Assembly (NCBI RefSeq): GCF_914271545.1
Contig: NZ_CAJZAH010000003.1
Coordinates: 62,001-126,000, forward strand
Length of the DNA stretch: 64,000 nucleotides
Direction: 5' to 3'
Origin: Cupriavidus respiraculi
GTDB lineage: Bacteria > Pseudomonadota > Gammaproteobacteria > Burkholderiales > Burkholderiaceae
Shown in pieces: positions 46,481-56,938 of the stretch. The notes beneath the pieces were generated by a model. It was not told where the DNA came from and searched no databases. It was given only the letters and a program-made list of their open reading frames with translations. Position numbers and translations under genes: made by a program. Each line of letters opens with the position of its first letter. The stretch's first letter is position 1.

Positions 46481-47364
46481 CCTCCCCTTCCGCGCCTACG
46501 CAAGAGCCCGACCGCTATGTGGTGGTGGGCAATCCCGTCGCCCATAGCCGCTCCCCGGACATCCACGCCGCCTTCGCGCGGCAGACCGGCGAGGCCGTGC
46601 AGTACGGCCGCCTGCTGGCCCCGCTGGACGGCTTCGCCGATGCAGTGCGCGAGTTCTTCGCCGGCGGGGGCCACGGCCTGAACGTGACCACGCCGTTCAA
46701 GGTCGAGGCGTGCGCACTGGCCGACCGCCTGACCCCGCGCGCGGAAGCCGCGGGCGCGGTCAATACGATGTGGATCGAGGATGGGCTGATCCATGGCGAC
46801 AATACCGACGGCATCGGTCTGGTGCGCGATCTCGAGGACCATCTGGGCACGCCGCTGGAAGGCGCGCGCATCCTGCTGCTGGGCGCCGGCGGCGCCGCGA
46901 TGGGCGCGATGCTGCCGCTGATTGCCTGCGGTCCCGACCGCATCGTGGTCGCCAACCGCACCGCCAGCCGCGCCAGCGACATGCTCGAGGAGTTCGCCGA
47001 GGCGGCCAACGAGCACGGCGTGGAGCTGTGGGGCGGCGGCTTCGAGGCGCTGGCCGCGCTCACCGAGGAGGACGTCTGCGACGTGGTGATCAACGCCACC
47101 GCCGGCAGCCTGCAGGGCGAGGTGCCACCGGTGCCGGCGCTGCTGCTCGGCGAAGGCGTGCTGGCCTACGACATGATGTACGGCGCCGAGCCCACGGTGT
47201 TCCTGCGGCATGCGGCGAGCCATGGCGCGCGCACCAGCGACGGCCTGGGCATGCTGGTCGAGCAGGCGGCCGAGGCCTTCTACAACTGGCGCGGCGTGCG
47301 ACCCGATACGGGCCCCGTGCTGGCGGAACTGCGCGCGGCGCTGCAGGCTGGAGCCGGCAGCTAG
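46477..47364 (+). CDS. aroE: Shikimate dehydrogenase
   Basis: 295-residue NADPH-dependent enzyme reducing 3-dehydroshikimate. Substrate-site motifs [15 protein letters not shown] (about 14-28) and the catalytic-Lys motif NVTTPFK; cofactor fold with LLLGAGGAA near 130; [13 protein letters not shown] and [15 protein letters not shown] complete the family. Start overlaps the stop of the TonB-like gene, so translation is coupled. Confidence 0.95.
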   Translation: MTSPSAPTQEPDRYVVVGNPVAHSRSPDIHAAFARQTGEAVQYGRLLAPLDGFADAVREFFAGGGHGLNVTTPFKVEACALADRLTPRAEAAGAVNTMWIEDGLIHGDNTDGIGLVRDLEDHLGTPLEGARILLLGAGGAAMGAMLPLIACGPDRIVVANRTASRASDMLEEFAEAANEHGVELWGGGFEALAALTEEDVCDVVINATAGSLQGEVPPVPALLLGEGVLAYDMMYGAEPTVFLRHAASHGARTSDGLGMLVEQAAEAFYNWRGVRPDTGPVLAELRAALQAGAGS

Positions 47365-47414
47365 GCCTTCGTCCGCTGCGCTTCCTTCGTCCCGCCCGTT
47401 TCCCCGAGCCCGTC

Positions 47415-48185
47415 TTGGCCAACCGCAAACGCGCCAACCGTTCCGGCACCGCCCGCCCCGCCTCGCGCGCGGGCAACCGGCTGCTGCGCTGGCCGGCGTA
47501 TCTGCTGGGGTGCCTCGTGGCGGGCGTGCTGGCCATGCAGCTTTACTTCTTCCTGCAGATCGCCGCGTGGCAGGTGGTGGATCCATCGTCCACCTCGTTC
47601 ATGCGCGCCGAGCGCTGGCGCCTGTGCGGGGTCAACGTCTGGAGCTGCGGCATCGAGCGCGAATGGGTGCCCTACGAATCCATCTCGCGCAACCTCAAGC
47701 GCGCGGTGATCGCCAGCGAGGACGCCGACTTCGTCAACCATCCGGGCTACGACGTCGACTCGATGCTGGAGGCGTGGGAGCGCAACAAGCGGCGCGGCCA
47801 TATCGTGCGCGGCGGTTCCACCATCACGCAGCAGCTGGCCAAGAACCTGTTCCTGTCGCCGGAGCAGCACTACCTGCGCAAGGCGCAGGAGCTGGCCATC
47901 ACATGGATGCTCGAGTTCTGGCTCGACAAGCAGCGCATCTTCGAGATCTACCTGAATTCGGTGGAGTGGGGCGAGGGCATTTTCGGCGCCGAGGCCGCCG
48001 CGCGGCACTACTTCAAGACCAGTGCGGGCAAGCTCAGCGTGGGCCAGTCGGCGCGGCTGGCGGCGGCGCTGCCGGCGCCGAAATGCTTCGACAAGAAGCC
48101 CTACTGCACCTACGTGCGGATCAACTTCCGCGCCAAGGCCGGCATCATCGCCCGCCGCATGGGCTCGGCCACGCTGCCGGACTGA
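47415..48185 (+). CDS. mtgA: Monofunctional peptidoglycan glycosyltransferase
   Basis: 256-residue GT51 enzyme polymerising lipid II glycan strands, anchored by one helix (about 26-50) with its domain in the periplasm. Catalytic E102 is in [14 protein letters not shown], and [16 protein letters not shown] (132-147) is the signature of the family; [20 protein letters not shown] follows. No transpeptidase domain, hence monofunctional. The start TTG at 47415 ([11 protein letters not shown]) is the best in-frame choice after the aroE stop. It probably belongs to the tonB-like/aroE unit. Confidence 0.92.
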   Translation: MANRKRANRSGTARPASRAGNRLLRWPAYLLGCLVAGVLAMQLYFFLQIAAWQVVDPSSTSFMRAERWRLCGVNVWSCGIEREWVPYESISRNLKRAVIASEDADFVNHPGYDVDSMLEAWERNKRRGHIVRGGSTITQQLAKNLFLSPEQHYLRKAQELAITWMLEFWLDKQRIFEIYLNSVEWGEGIFGAEAAARHYFKTSAGKLSVGQSARLAAALPAPKCFDKKPYCTYVRINFRAKAGIIARRMGSATLPD

Positions 48186-48203
48186 GCCGGCCGGCGGGCT
48201 CGC

Positions 48204-49166
48204 TCAGCTGAGCCAGCCCTTGCGGCGGAAATAGACCAGCGGAATCGCCGCGGATACCGCCATCAGCACGATGGCCCACGGATAGCCCGCGGCCCAGTCC
48301 AGCTCGGGCATGAACTTGAAGTTCATGCCGTAGACGCTGGCGATCAGCGTAGGCGGCATCAAGGCCACCGACACCACCGAGAACAGCTTGATGATCTTGT
48401 TCTGGTTGATGTTGATGAAACCGACGGTCGCGTCCATCAGGAAGTTGATCTTGTCGAACAGGAACGCGGTGTGGTTCTCGATGGAATCGATATCGCGCAG
48501 GATCTGGCGCGCCTCGTCCTGCTGCTCGGCCGACAGCAGCTGGCTGCGCATCAGGAAGGACACCGCGCGGCGCGTGTCCATCACGTTGCGGCGGATGCGG
48601 CCGTTCAAGTCTTCCTCGCGCGCGATGGTTTCGAGCACATCGGCGGCGGCCGCGTCGGTGACGTTCTCCGCCAGCACGCGCCGGCTGGCTTCTTCCAGCC
48701 GCTCGTAGATTTCCTCGATGGAATCGGCCGAGTACTCCGCGTCGGTGGCGTACAGGTCCATCAGCACGTCCTTGGCGTTGCGCACCGATCCCGGGCGCAT
48801 GCGGGCGCGCAGCCGTACCAGCCGGAACACCGGCAGGTCCTCGTCATGGATGGAGAACAGCACGTCCCGCGTCAGCACGAAGGCCACGCGCACGTTGCGC
48901 GAGACCTCGTCCTCGGCCAGCAGGAAATCGGTGCGGATATGGATGTTCTCGTCCTCGCCCTCGAAATAGCGGGCGGACGCCTCGAGGTCGCCCAGGTCCT
49001 CGAGCTCGGGCAGTACGACGTTGTACGCCTCCTTGATCCACGCGAGTTCTTCGTCGTCCGGATCGACCACGTCGATCCAGATGGGCTTGTGCTGCAGCAG
49101 CTCGTTGCGGTCGTCGACTTGCTCCTGCGCAAGCCGGCCCTTCTGCAGGACGAACAGGTTGATCAT
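48204..49166 (-). CDS. corA: Magnesium/cobalt transporter CorA
   Basis: 320-residue pentameric Mg2+ channel. A long soluble N-terminal part (1-255) ends in a stalk helix, then two C-terminal membrane helices (about 262-279 and 293-312) joined by the selectivity motif YGMNF (GMN at 280-282). MINLFVLQKG is the proper start; the frame is open for 137 codons further upstream but that part reads like noncoding leader. Convergent with mtgA (18-base gap). Confidence 0.95.
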   Translation of the reverse strand: MINLFVLQKGRLAQEQVDDRNELLQHKPIWIDVVDPDDEELAWIKEAYNVVLPELEDLGDLEASARYFEGEDENIHIRTDFLLAEDEVSRNVRVAFVLTRDVLFSIHDEDLPVFRLVRLRARMRPGSVRNAKDVLMDLYATDAEYSADSIEEIYERLEEASRRVLAENVTDAAAADVLETIAREEDLNGRIRRNVMDTRRAVSFLMRSQLLSAEQQDEARQILRDIDSIENHTAFLFDKINFLMDATVGFININQNKIIKLFSVVSVALMPPTLIASVYGMNFKFMPELDWAAGYPWAIVLMAVSAAIPLVYFRRKGWLS

Positions 49167-49617
49167 CCCTGGATTCCTTATGCCGTTCTGCGAAGATACG
49201 TGGCAGCACGGCTTGCGGCGCAGGCGGACCCACCCTTCGCGCAGCGACGGGGTCGAGCGCGAAGGCCGGGAGCCGCTGGCAAGCGTGATCGCGCTGTATG
49301 CCGGTGGGTGCGGACCGGGCCCGCACGGGCGGATACAAGGCGATGGCGTTTGCCGTTCATGGCTGGCAAGCCGGGAGAGGGAAAGTCCGAAACGACGCGG
49401 CGGGCTCGGATGGCCGCCGGTGGCAGTACGGAAGAACACTCGCCCGCAGTGTGCTGCGGGCAAGTCCGACGAGGGGAACACGGAAAAAGAGAACCGGTTC
49501 CCGGCAATCGTCGCTACGCAGCCCGCAGTGACATGGCATTCGTAGACGTCGCGGCGATGCCGCGGCAACTCGAACACCCGATGCTACTGCCCACGTAATT
49601 TCTCCGGGATTATTGAT
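49167..49617 (-). ncRNA. Long hairpin-rich leader upstream of corA
   Basis: About 450 bases separate the predicted promoter from the corA start and hold no credible gene. It has several exact stems: CCTTCGCGC/GCGCGAAGG (49234-49242, 49257-49265), GCCCGCAG-TGTG-CTGCGGGC (49442-49461) and the palindrome GAACCGGTTC (49491-49500). This suggests a folded 5' leader, possibly sensing Mg2+, but it matches no riboswitch that I recognise. Confidence 0.4.
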
Positions 49618-49624
49618 GGCCGCG

Positions 49625-49654
49625 AGTGTAGCCCAAACGGTGCGGCCTTGTTAA
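49625..49654 (-). promoter_or_regulatory. Possible corA promoter
   Basis: On the minus strand TTAACA (49654-49649), 18-bp spacer and TACACT (49630-49625). It lies between the upstream transporter stop and the corA leader. Confidence 0.45.
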
Positions 49655-49692
49655 GTGAAATCTCGGAGGCACGGCCGCGGTCGCCGTGGGCC

Positions 49693-50583
49693 TCACGCGT
49701 CCGGTCGCCGGCGCAGCAGCGGCACCAGCAGCACCGACGACAGCGCCGCGAACATCAGCACGATGGCGGCATAGTCCTGCCAGTGCGGCTGCTCGCCCAG
49801 CATCCACATGCCGGAGAACACGCCGACCACCGGGATGAACATGATCGACAGGCTCGATACCACCGGCGGCAGGCTGCGCGCCAGCGAGAACCAGACGAGG
49901 TGGCAGAAGGCGAACACCACCACCGCGTTGTAGGCGATGGCGGCCCATTCGGCCGCGTTCGGCATGCGCCAGCCCGACTCGAACAGCAGCGTGCCGGCGA
50001 ACAGGAAGGGCAGCGCCACCACGAGCATCCAGAAGGTCAGCGCGCCGAGCGAGATATCGATCGCCGTGCGCTTCATCAGCTGAGTGCCATAGCCCCAGCC
50101 GGCGGCCGCCGCCAGCATCATCACGGTGCCCAGCGGGCTGCCGGTGAGCGCGCCGATCTCGCTGGACATCAGCAGCAGCGTGCCCGCCAGCGCGCACAGG
50201 ATGCCGACCCATGCCGACAGGTGAATGCGCTCGCGGAACAGCAGCAGGCCCCAGACCACCGCCCAGATCGGCATGGTGTAGCCCAGGATCGCGGCGCGGC
50301 CCGAGGACAGCATCTTGACCGCGCCGATGGCCAGCAGATGCCAGATCACCATGTTGGGGATGGCCAGCCTGACGATGGTGGGCCAGGTCTCGCGCGGCAC
50401 GCGCAGCGACACGCCCTTGACGCGCAGCGCCAGGCCCAGCGCCGCCACGCCGCCGGCCATGCACAGCAGGCGAAAGCCCAGCGGCGGAAATTGCGCCACG
50501 CCGATCTTCATGATGGGCCAGTTGATGCCCCAGGCAATGGTCAGGAAGACGAGCAGGGTCAGGTTGCGGCGATCGAAGGACAT
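49693..50583 (-). CDS. EamA/DMT-family transporter
   Basis: 296-residue inner-membrane protein with about ten hydrophobic helices arranged as two EamA repeats (about 8-137 and 150-285). The start [34 protein letters not shown] is typical; the end carries Arg/Lys-rich residues (LLRRRPDA). Substrates of this family range from amino acids to drugs and cannot be assigned. Divergent from pyrF, with 236 bases between; a TAAAAT -10-like hexamer lies at 50656. Confidence 0.9.
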   Translation of the reverse strand: MSFDRRNLTLLVFLTIAWGINWPIMKIGVAQFPPLGFRLLCMAGGVAALGLALRVKGVSLRVPRETWPTIVRLAIPNMVIWHLLAIGAVKMLSSGRAAILGYTMPIWAVVWGLLLFRERIHLSAWVGILCALAGTLLLMSSEIGALTGSPLGTVMMLAAAAGWGYGTQLMKRTAIDISLGALTFWMLVVALPFLFAGTLLFESGWRMPNAAEWAAIAYNAVVVFAFCHLVWFSLARSLPPVVSSLSIMFIPVVGVFSGMWMLGEQPHWQDYAAIVLMFAALSSVLLVPLLRRRPDA

Positions 50584-50819
50584 GGCGGGAGGGCGGCTGT
50601 GTGCAGTGCCGCTCTTTGTATCGAGGAAAGTCGCGGAAAGATAGCACGCAGCGGGTAAAATCGGCGGGAACGAAATCCGTCCGCCGTGGCCGCCCTGGGT
50701 TTGCCGCCCGCCATCGTCGCCCGCCGGGGCGGACCCCCCGGCGCCCCGGCATGCGCCGTTGCGGCGAGCGCCGCCCAGCATCGCCAGGCACGCCGAACCC
50801 TCTTTCTATCGAGTCATCC

Positions 50820-51638
50820 ATGACCTTCACCGAGCAGCTAGCTGCAGCCTGGCAGCGCAACGATTCCCTTCTGTGCGTGGGGCTCGACCCGGACCCGGGC
50901 AAGCTGCCGCTGTCGATGACCGGCACCGGCGGCGCGATCTTCTCGTTCTGCCGCGAGATCGTCGACGCCACCGCGGACCTGGTCTGCGCCTTCAAGCCGC
51001 AGATCGCGTACTTCGCCTCGCAGCGCGCCGAGGACCAGCTCGAACAGCTGATCCACTACATCCACGATGCCCATCCCGGCATTCCGGTCATCCTGGACGC
51101 CAAGCGCGGCGACATCGGCTCGACCGCGCAGCACTATGCCAGCGAGGCCTTCGAGCGCTACAAGGCCGACGCCGTCACGGTCAGCCCCTACATGGGCTTC
51201 GATTCCGTGCAGCCGTACCTGGACTTTCCCGAGCGGGGCGTGATCATGCTGTGCCGCACGTCGAACCCGGGCGGCTCCGACGTGCAGTTCCTGCAGGTCG
51301 ATGGCAAGCCGGTCTACCAGATCGTGGCCGAGCAGGCGGCCCAGCGCTGGAACACGACGGGGCAGCTGGGACTGGTGGTGGGTGCGACGTTCCCGAACGA
51401 AATCGCCAAGGTGCGCGAGATCGTGGGCGACATGCCGCTGCTGATTCCCGGCATCGGCGCCCAGGGCGGCGATATCGAGGCGACCGTGCGGGCCGGGCGC
51501 ACTGCCGACGGCACCGGCATGATGATCAATTCGTCGCGCGCGATCCTGTACGCGAGCCGGGAAAAGGACTTCGCCGCCGCGGCGCGCGAGGCGGCGCTGC
51601 AGACCCGCGACACCATCAACCGCTTCCGCCGCGGCTGA
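50820..51638 (+). CDS. pyrF: Orotidine 5'-phosphate decarboxylase
   Basis: 272-residue enzyme completing UMP synthesis. The catalytic Lys/Asp block is [16 protein letters not shown], with K95. [12 protein letters not shown] near residue 19 and [12 protein letters not shown]-like [12 protein letters not shown] (about 120-131) are marks of the longer type 2 family, which this length also fits. The ATG at 50820 was chosen; the upstream open frame is Arg/Pro-rich leader. Confidence 0.95.
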   Translation: MTFTEQLAAAWQRNDSLLCVGLDPDPGKLPLSMTGTGGAIFSFCREIVDATADLVCAFKPQIAYFASQRAEDQLEQLIHYIHDAHPGIPVILDAKRGDIGSTAQHYASEAFERYKADAVTVSPYMGFDSVQPYLDFPERGVIMLCRTSNPGGSDVQFLQVDGKPVYQIVAEQAAQRWNTTGQLGLVVGATFPNEIAKVREIVGDMPLLIPGIGAQGGDIEATVRAGRTADGTGMMINSSRAILYASREKDFAAAAREAALQTRDTINRFRRG

Positions 51639-51660
51639 CCGCGGCGGCGCGCGGGGCCGC

Positions 51661-52158
51661 TCAGGCCTCGTTGCGGATCAGCTCCAGCAGGCCGCGCATT
51701 GCGTGCTCGGCCGCCTGGCGGCGGATCTGGGCGCGGTCGCCCTTGAAGCGCTGGGTCTCCACCAGCGTGGTGATGCGGTTGCTCCAGCCGAAGCAGACCA
51801 TGCCCACCGGTTTCTCCGCCGTGCCGCCGCTCGGACCGGCGATGCCGGTGACGGCCAGCGCCACCTGGGCGCGGCTGTTCAGCAGCGCGCCTTCGGCCAT
51901 GGCGTGAGCCACCTCCTCGCTGACCGCGCCATGATCGCGGATCAGCCTGGCCGGCACGCCCAGCATGGTCGTCTTGGCGTCGTTCGAGTAGGTGACGAAG
52001 CCTCGCTCGAACCACGCCGACGAGCCCGCGATATCGGTGATGGCGGCCGCGACGAGCCCGCCGGTGCATGACTCCGCCGTGGCCAGCAGCAGCGATTTTT
52101 CCTTGAGCGTGATGCCGGCCTGAATGGCGAGCTGGTCGAGCAAGCGGCTGACGGACAT
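51661..52158 (-). CDS. CinA-family nicotinamide-nucleotide amidohydrolase (PncC-like)
   Basis: 165-residue stand-alone CinA C-terminal domain, which hydrolyses NMN to NaMN. Family marks: LLATAESCTGGLVAAAITD (about 25-43), FERGFVTYSNDAKTTMLG and VALAVTGIAGPSGGTAEKPVG. It has no N-terminal CinA domain. Convergent with pyrF (22-base gap) and followed upstream on its strand by pgpA and thiL. Confidence 0.92.
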   Translation of the reverse strand: MSVSRLLDQLAIQAGITLKEKSLLLATAESCTGGLVAAAITDIAGSSAWFERGFVTYSNDAKTTMLGVPARLIRDHGAVSEEVAHAMAEGALLNSRAQVALAVTGIAGPSGGTAEKPVGMVCFGWSNRITTLVETQRFKGDRAQIRRQAAEHAMRGLLELIRNEA

Positions 52159-52300
52159 GGTGGCGGGCTCTCCGTGGTGGGTCGCGGTTCAGGGCGGACG
52201 GGTGGGGCGGTGGCGGGATGGTGGCGCGCGTCGGCGTCGGTCGTATGTGCGGTCGTTGACGTCTATTGACGATGGATAGACGATCGAAGGCCGCCGCGCG

Positions 52301-52867
52301 TCAGAACGACCGCCACAGCGCGAACACCAGCAACGTGTAGAAGGCCGCGATCACATCGTCGAACATCACGCCGAAGCTGCCGCGCAGGCCCGGGCCCTTG
52401 AGCGTGCGGTCGTAGTGGCCGATCGGCGCGGGCTTGGCGATGTCGAACAGGCGAAACCACAGGAAGGCGGCGAACTGGCCCCAGAAACCGGTGGGCATCA
52501 CCAGCGCCAGCACGATCCAGAAGGCGACGATCTCGTCCCACACCATGCTGCCGTGGTCCGACACGCCCATGTCGCGCGCGGTACGCGCGCAGGCCCACAG
52601 GCCCAGCACGAAGCCGCCCGCGATGATCCACAGCCAGTTCGCGTCGGGGACCCAGATCGAAATGACAACGAACAGCAGCCAGCCGTACAACGTGCCGACC
52701 GTGCCGGGCCCGATCGGCGACAGGCCGGAGCCGAAGCCGAAGGCGATCAGGCGGGCGGGGTGCGACAGCATGAAGCGGGCGGACGGGCGGGTCACTCGCG
52801 CGGTCTGGCCGGCGTCGAGCGTCAGGGCGGGATCGCGCGGTGCGGGCCCGGGGGGATAGGCGGACAT
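52301..52867 (-). CDS. pgpA: Phosphatidylglycerophosphatase A
   Basis: 188-residue inner-membrane phosphatase making phosphatidylglycerol. Motifs: FGSGLSPIGPGTVGTLYGW (about 46-64), DHGSMVWDEIVAFWI, and DRTLKGPGLRGSFGVMFDDVIAAFYT with the conserved acidic pairs. About four hydrophobic helices. The ATG at 52867 was chosen over an upstream in-frame ATG. It lies downstream of thiL (147-base gap), the usual thiL-pgpA-cinA order. Confidence 0.94.
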   Translation of the reverse strand: MSAYPPGPAPRDPALTLDAGQTARVTRPSARFMLSHPARLIAFGFGSGLSPIGPGTVGTLYGWLLFVVISIWVPDANWLWIIAGGFVLGLWACARTARDMGVSDHGSMVWDEIVAFWIVLALVMPTGFWGQFAAFLWFRLFDIAKPAPIGHYDRTLKGPGLRGSFGVMFDDVIAAFYTLLVFALWRSF

Positions 52868-53014
52868 CAGGGTGGCTCGTGGTTTATCGGTATGCGCCCA
52901 GGGCGGCGGGCTGCGTCGGATCGGCATGGGCTGCGCGTTGGCCGGATCCGGTGCTCCCTGTTGTTGCCGCCTGGCATGCCGGCATCATGACATGCCGCCG
53001 GCGCGCTGTCAGGG

Positions 53015-53989
53015 TCAGGCGAAATGATCGAAACTGCGGCCCGTGTAGGCGACGGGATCGCCCCGGCCATCGGTCAGCCTCAGGCCCGGCTCCGGCGTAA
53101 TGGACCCCACGCGCGACAGCGCCAGGCCCAGGCGCGCGCCGATCTCCGCGACGGCTTCGCGCGCGCCGGCCGGGGCGGTGAAGCACAGCTCGTAGTCGTC
53201 GCCGCCCGCCAGCACGCAGTCCAGCTGGCATGCCGCCGGCTGGCGCGACAGCACGGGCGAGCGCGGCAGCGCGTCGACGTCGACGATGGCGCCGATCTGC
53301 GAGCGCGCCAGGATGTGGCCCAGGTCGCCGACCAGCCCGTCGGAGAGATCCAGCGCGGCATGGGCGACGCCGCGCAACGCCAGGCCCAGCGCCACGCGCG
53401 GCGTCGGCATGTCCATGCGCGGGCGGACCTGGCTGAAGTCGGGCTCGGGCAACAGCCATTCGCCGCGGCAGTCGCCCAGCGCGAGGCGGGCGTCGCCCAG
53501 CGTGCCGGATACCCACAGGTCGTCGCCGGGCCGCGCGGCGTCGCGCCGCAGCGCGGCATGCGCCGGCACGTCGCCGAACACGGTGACACAGATCGTCAGC
53601 GGCCCGCGTGTGGTATCGCCGCCGACCAGTTCGCAGCCGTGCGCATCGGCCAGCGCCAGCATGCCGGCGGCGAATTCGCCCAGCCAGTCGGCCTGCGCGT
53701 CCGGCAGCGCCAGCGCCAGCGTGAACGCGCGCGGCTCGGCGCCCATCGCGGCGAGATCGGACAAGTTCACCGCCAGCGCCTTGTGCCCGAGCGCGTGCGG
53801 GTCGACGTCGGGGAAGAAATGCCGGCCGCTGACCAGCATGTCGGTGCTGATGGCAAGCTGGTGGCCCGGCCGGGCCTCGATCAGCGCGCAGTCGTCGCCG
53901 ACGCCGAGCGCGGCCTTGCGCACCGGTCGCGTGAAGAACCGGTGGATCAGATCGAACTCGGAAAGCGCGGCGCTGGCGGAATCGGACAT
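53015..53989 (-). CDS. thiL: Thiamine-monophosphate kinase
   Basis: 324-residue enzyme phosphorylating thiamine monophosphate to the diphosphate cofactor (used by transketolase and the indolepyruvate oxidoreductase in this window). The N terminus SEFDLIHRFFTRPVRKAALGVGDDCALI is typical; STDMLVSGRHFFPD, NLSDLAAMGAEPRAF and the ALDLSDGLVGDLGHI metal/ATP motifs are present. The start MSDSASAALSEFDL was chosen over a longer frame reading through the divergent maeB promoter. Confidence 0.94.
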   Translation of the reverse strand: MSDSASAALSEFDLIHRFFTRPVRKAALGVGDDCALIEARPGHQLAISTDMLVSGRHFFPDVDPHALGHKALAVNLSDLAAMGAEPRAFTLALALPDAQADWLGEFAAGMLALADAHGCELVGGDTTRGPLTICVTVFGDVPAHAALRRDAARPGDDLWVSGTLGDARLALGDCRGEWLLPEPDFSQVRPRMDMPTPRVALGLALRGVAHAALDLSDGLVGDLGHILARSQIGAIVDVDALPRSPVLSRQPAACQLDCVLAGGDDYELCFTAPAGAREAVAEIGARLGLALSRVGSITPEPGLRLTDGRGDPVAYTGRSFDHFA

Positions 53990-54145
53990 GCTGGGCGGGT
54001 CGTAAAGCGGAAGGCGGCCCGGGGCGGGCAGGGGAGGAACGAAGGTCGCCCGCGAGGCGAGGCGGCGCACGCGGCCATGCTGGCCTTCGTCCGCCGGGTG
54101 CGGCATATTGTACCGAAACGCAAAGGTGCCCCAAGCAAAACGCTT

Positions 54146-54175
54146 ATTGTGAAATAATTTTTCACAATATAAAAT
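54146..54175 (+). promoter_or_regulatory. Perfect palindrome overlapping the maeB promoter
   Basis: ATTGTGAAA-TAATT-TTTCACAAT (54146-54168) is an exact 9-bp inverted repeat in an A/T-rich patch. It overlaps a promoter: TTGTGA (54147-54152), 17 bp, TAAAAT (54170-54175). A repressor bound here would block polymerase. The spacing of TGTGA and TCACA is 9, not the 6 of CRP sites. The regulator is unknown. Confidence 0.65.
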
Positions 54176-54273
54176 TCGGGGCTTCCAAGGAAGAGATAGC
54201 GGGACCGTGGAGCCGGCCCGCCCCATCGTTCCCCGTCATATTCATGCGGCTCCACAGACCGGAAGATGCGCAG

Positions 54274-56601
54274 ATGACCAGTCCTCAGCAGCCCACATCC
54301 CAAGAAGAACTGAAGCAGCAGCAGCGTGAGGCGCTGCGCAAGGCCGCCCTCGAATATCACGAGTTTCCGACCCCCGGCAAAATCTCCGTCACGCCGACCA
54401 AGCCGCTGTCGAACCAGCGCGACCTGGCGCTCGCGTACTCGCCCGGCGTCGCCGCCGCGTGCGAGGAGATCGTCGCCGATCCCGCCAATTCCTTCCGCTA
54501 CACCGCCCGCGGCAACCTGGTCGGCGTGGTCACCAACGGCACCGCCGTGCTGGGCCTGGGCGATATCGGCCCGGCGGCGTCCAAGCCGGTGATGGAGGGC
54601 AAGGCAGGTTTGTTCAAGAAGTTCGCCGGCATCGACGTGTTCGATATCGAGATCGACGAGAAGGACCCCGAGAAGCTGGTCGAGATCATCGCGTCGCTCG
54701 AACCGACGTTCGGCGGCATCAATCTCGAGGACATCAAGGCCCCCGAGTGCTTCTACGTCGAGCGCAAGCTGCGCGAGCGGATGAAGATTCCCGTCTTCCA
54801 CGACGACCAGCACGGCACGGCGATCGTGGTCGGCGCGGCCGTCATCAATGGCCTGAAGGTGGTCGGCAAGGACATCAAGGACGTGAAGCTGGTCGCCTCC
54901 GGCGCCGGCGCCGCGGCCCTGGCGTGCCTGGACCTGCTGGTCGACCTCGGCCTGCCGCTGCAGAACATCTGGGTGACCGATCTGGCCGGCGTGGTCTACG
55001 AAGGCCGCACCGAGCTGATGGATCCGGAGAAGGCCCGCTTCGCGCAGAAGACCGACAAGCGCAAGCTCGCCGAGGTGATCGACGGCGCCGACATCTTCCT
55101 CGGCCTGTCGGCCGCCGGCGTGCTCAAGCAGGACATGGTGCAGCGCATGGCCGACCGCCCGCTGGTGCTGGCGCTGGCCAATCCGAATCCGGAAATCATG
55201 CCGGAGCTGGTCAAGGAAGTGCGCCCGGACGCGGTGATGGCCACCGGCCGCACCGACTACCCGAACCAGGTCAACAACGTCCTGTGCTTCCCGTTCATCT
55301 TCCGCGGTGCGCTGGATGTGGGCGCGACCACCATCACGCGCGAGATGGAAATCGCCGCCGCCCACGCCGTGGCGGAACTGGCGCGCCAGGAGCAGAGCGA
55401 CATCGTCGCCACCGCCTATGGCATCCAGGACCTGTCGTTCGGCCCGGAATACCTGATTCCCAAGCCGTTCGACCCGCGCCTGATCGTCAAGATCGCGCCG
55501 GCCGTGGCCGAGGCCGCGATGAAGTCCGGCGTCGCCACGCGTCCGATCGAGGACATGGACGCCTACCGCCTGCAGCTGCAGCAGTTCGTGTACCACTCGG
55601 GCACGCTGATGAAGCCCATCTATGCCGCGGCGCGCAAGGTTCCGATGGAGACCAAGCGCATCGTCTTCGCCGAGGGCGAGGAAGAGCGCGTGCTGCGCGC
55701 GGTGCAGGTGATCGTCGACGAGAAGCTGGCCAACCCGATCTTGATCGGCCGGCCGGCCGTGCTGACGCACCGCATCGAGCGCTTCGGCCTGCGGCTGCGC
55801 CCGGGCGTGGACTTCACCGTGGTCAATCCCGAGCACGACGAGCGCTTCCGCGCCTATTCCGACGCGTACTACCGCATGATGGCGCGCCAGGGCGTGACGC
55901 CCCAGTACGCCAAGCTGGAAATGCGCCGCCGTACCACGCTGATCGGCGCGATGCTGATGAAGTGCGGCGAGGCAGACGGCATGATCTGCGGCACGGTCTC
56001 CAACACCGCCGCGCATCTGCGCTATATCGACCAGGTGCTGGGCGGCACCAACGAGGTCTATGCGGCGATGAACGGCCTGGTGCTGCCGGGCCGCCAGATA
56101 TTCCTGGTCGATACCCACGTGAACGTGGACCCGACCGCGGCGCAACTGGCCGAGATCACGATCATGGCCGCCGAGGAACTGAAGCGCTTCGGCATCGAAC
56201 CCAAGGTCGCGCTCGTGTCCCATTCGAACTTCGGTTCGTCCGAAGCGCCGTCGGCGCAGAAGATGCGCGACACGCTGGCGATCCTGCGCGAGCGGGCGCC
56301 GGACCTGGAAGTCGATGGCGAAATGCATGGCGACTCGGCGCTGGACCAGAAGCTGCGCGATCAGCTCGTGCCGGACAGTGCGCTGAAGGACGAGGCCAAT
56401 CTGCTGGTGTGCCCGAATATCGACGCCGCCAACATCTCGTACAACCTGCTGAAGGTCGCCGCCGGCAACAACGTGGCCATCGGGCCGATCCTGCTCGGCG
56501 TGAAGGCGCCGGTGCATATCCTGACGCCGTCCGCCACGGTGCGCCGTATCGTCAACATGACCTCGCTGGTCGTCGTCGACGCGGCCGCCGCCAAGCGCTG
56601 A
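54274..56601 (+). CDS. maeB: NADP-dependent malic enzyme with phosphotransacetylase-like domain
   Basis: 775-residue enzyme converting malate to pyruvate, CO2 and NADPH. The malic domain has [12 protein letters not shown] (about 54-65), the nucleotide fold at [17 protein letters not shown], and [17 protein letters not shown]. Residues from about 440 form a phosphotransacetylase-like domain ([31 protein letters not shown]) that regulates rather than catalyses in MaeB. The ATG at 54274 follows GGAAG; an ATG ten codons upstream is less well placed. Confidence 0.95.
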   Translation: MTSPQQPTSQEELKQQQREALRKAALEYHEFPTPGKISVTPTKPLSNQRDLALAYSPGVAAACEEIVADPANSFRYTARGNLVGVVTNGTAVLGLGDIGPAASKPVMEGKAGLFKKFAGIDVFDIEIDEKDPEKLVEIIASLEPTFGGINLEDIKAPECFYVERKLRERMKIPVFHDDQHGTAIVVGAAVINGLKVVGKDIKDVKLVASGAGAAALACLDLLVDLGLPLQNIWVTDLAGVVYEGRTELMDPEKARFAQKTDKRKLAEVIDGADIFLGLSAAGVLKQDMVQRMADRPLVLALANPNPEIMPELVKEVRPDAVMATGRTDYPNQVNNVLCFPFIFRGALDVGATTITREMEIAAAHAVAELARQEQSDIVATAYGIQDLSFGPEYLIPKPFDPRLIVKIAPAVAEAAMKSGVATRPIEDMDAYRLQLQQFVYHSGTLMKPIYAAARKVPMETKRIVFAEGEEERVLRAVQVIVDEKLANPILIGRPAVLTHRIERFGLRLRPGVDFTVVNPEHDERFRAYSDAYYRMMARQGVTPQYAKLEMRRRTTLIGAMLMKCGEADGMICGTVSNTAAHLRYIDQVLGGTNEVYAAMNGLVLPGRQIFLVDTHVNVDPTAAQLAEITIMAAEELKRFGIEPKVALVSHSNFGSSEAPSAQKMRDTLAILRERAPDLEVDGEMHGDSALDQKLRDQLVPDSALKDEANLLVCPNIDAANISYNLLKVAAGNNVAIGPILLGVKAPVHILTPSATVRRIVNMTSLVVVDAAAAKR

Positions 56602-56624
56602 GAACTTCGCCGTCCGCACCATGC

Positions 56625-56651
56625 AAGCCGGGGTCCGCCCCGGCTTTTTTT
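56625..56651 (+). terminator. Rho-independent terminator of maeB
   Basis: AAGCCGGGG-TCCG-CCCCGGCTT with a run of seven T, 23 bases after the stop. The stretch 56652-56938 has only TCCGCGTAA repeated at 56685 and 56756, and nothing else that I can name. Confidence 0.9.
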
Positions 56652-56938
56652 GCGCGCGGGCGCGCGGGTTAGTATGCGCACACATCCGCGTAATCCATTG
56701 AAATCACAGGACTTTTCGGGCCGTAACAATGCCGGGGATTGATTAATACCCCGCTTCCGCGTAACCTACCGCCTTTAGTGCATGCGCTCGGCAGTCTTGC
56801 GGCTGTCGGAGCCAACGCCCCCGGCGCGCCAATTCATGTCGAGTTGCCGCCCGATCCGGGGCAGATTCCGGCTCAATCAGACAAGACGACGTGGGTTTCG
56901 AGATTTCCCTGACGCATGTTGTGCAGCGTGCATTGCCG

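Noticed and set aside
49372-49390. GAGGGAAAGTCCG, reminiscent of RNase P RNA
   Set aside because: The other universally conserved RNase P segments are not present around it on either strand.
49167-49577. 137-codon in-frame N-terminal extension of CorA
   Set aside because: The conserved CorA start MINLFVLQ is at 49166; the extension is Arg/Pro/Ser-rich and coincides with hairpins of the leader.
54146-54168. CRP/FNR-type site
   Set aside because: TGTGA and TCACA are separated by 9 bases instead of 6, and the FNR half-site is not matched.
53947-56685. 912-codon minus-strand frame opposite maeB
   Set aside because: Shadow of maeB and thiL; composition is that of antisense GC-rich codons and it has no recognisable motif.
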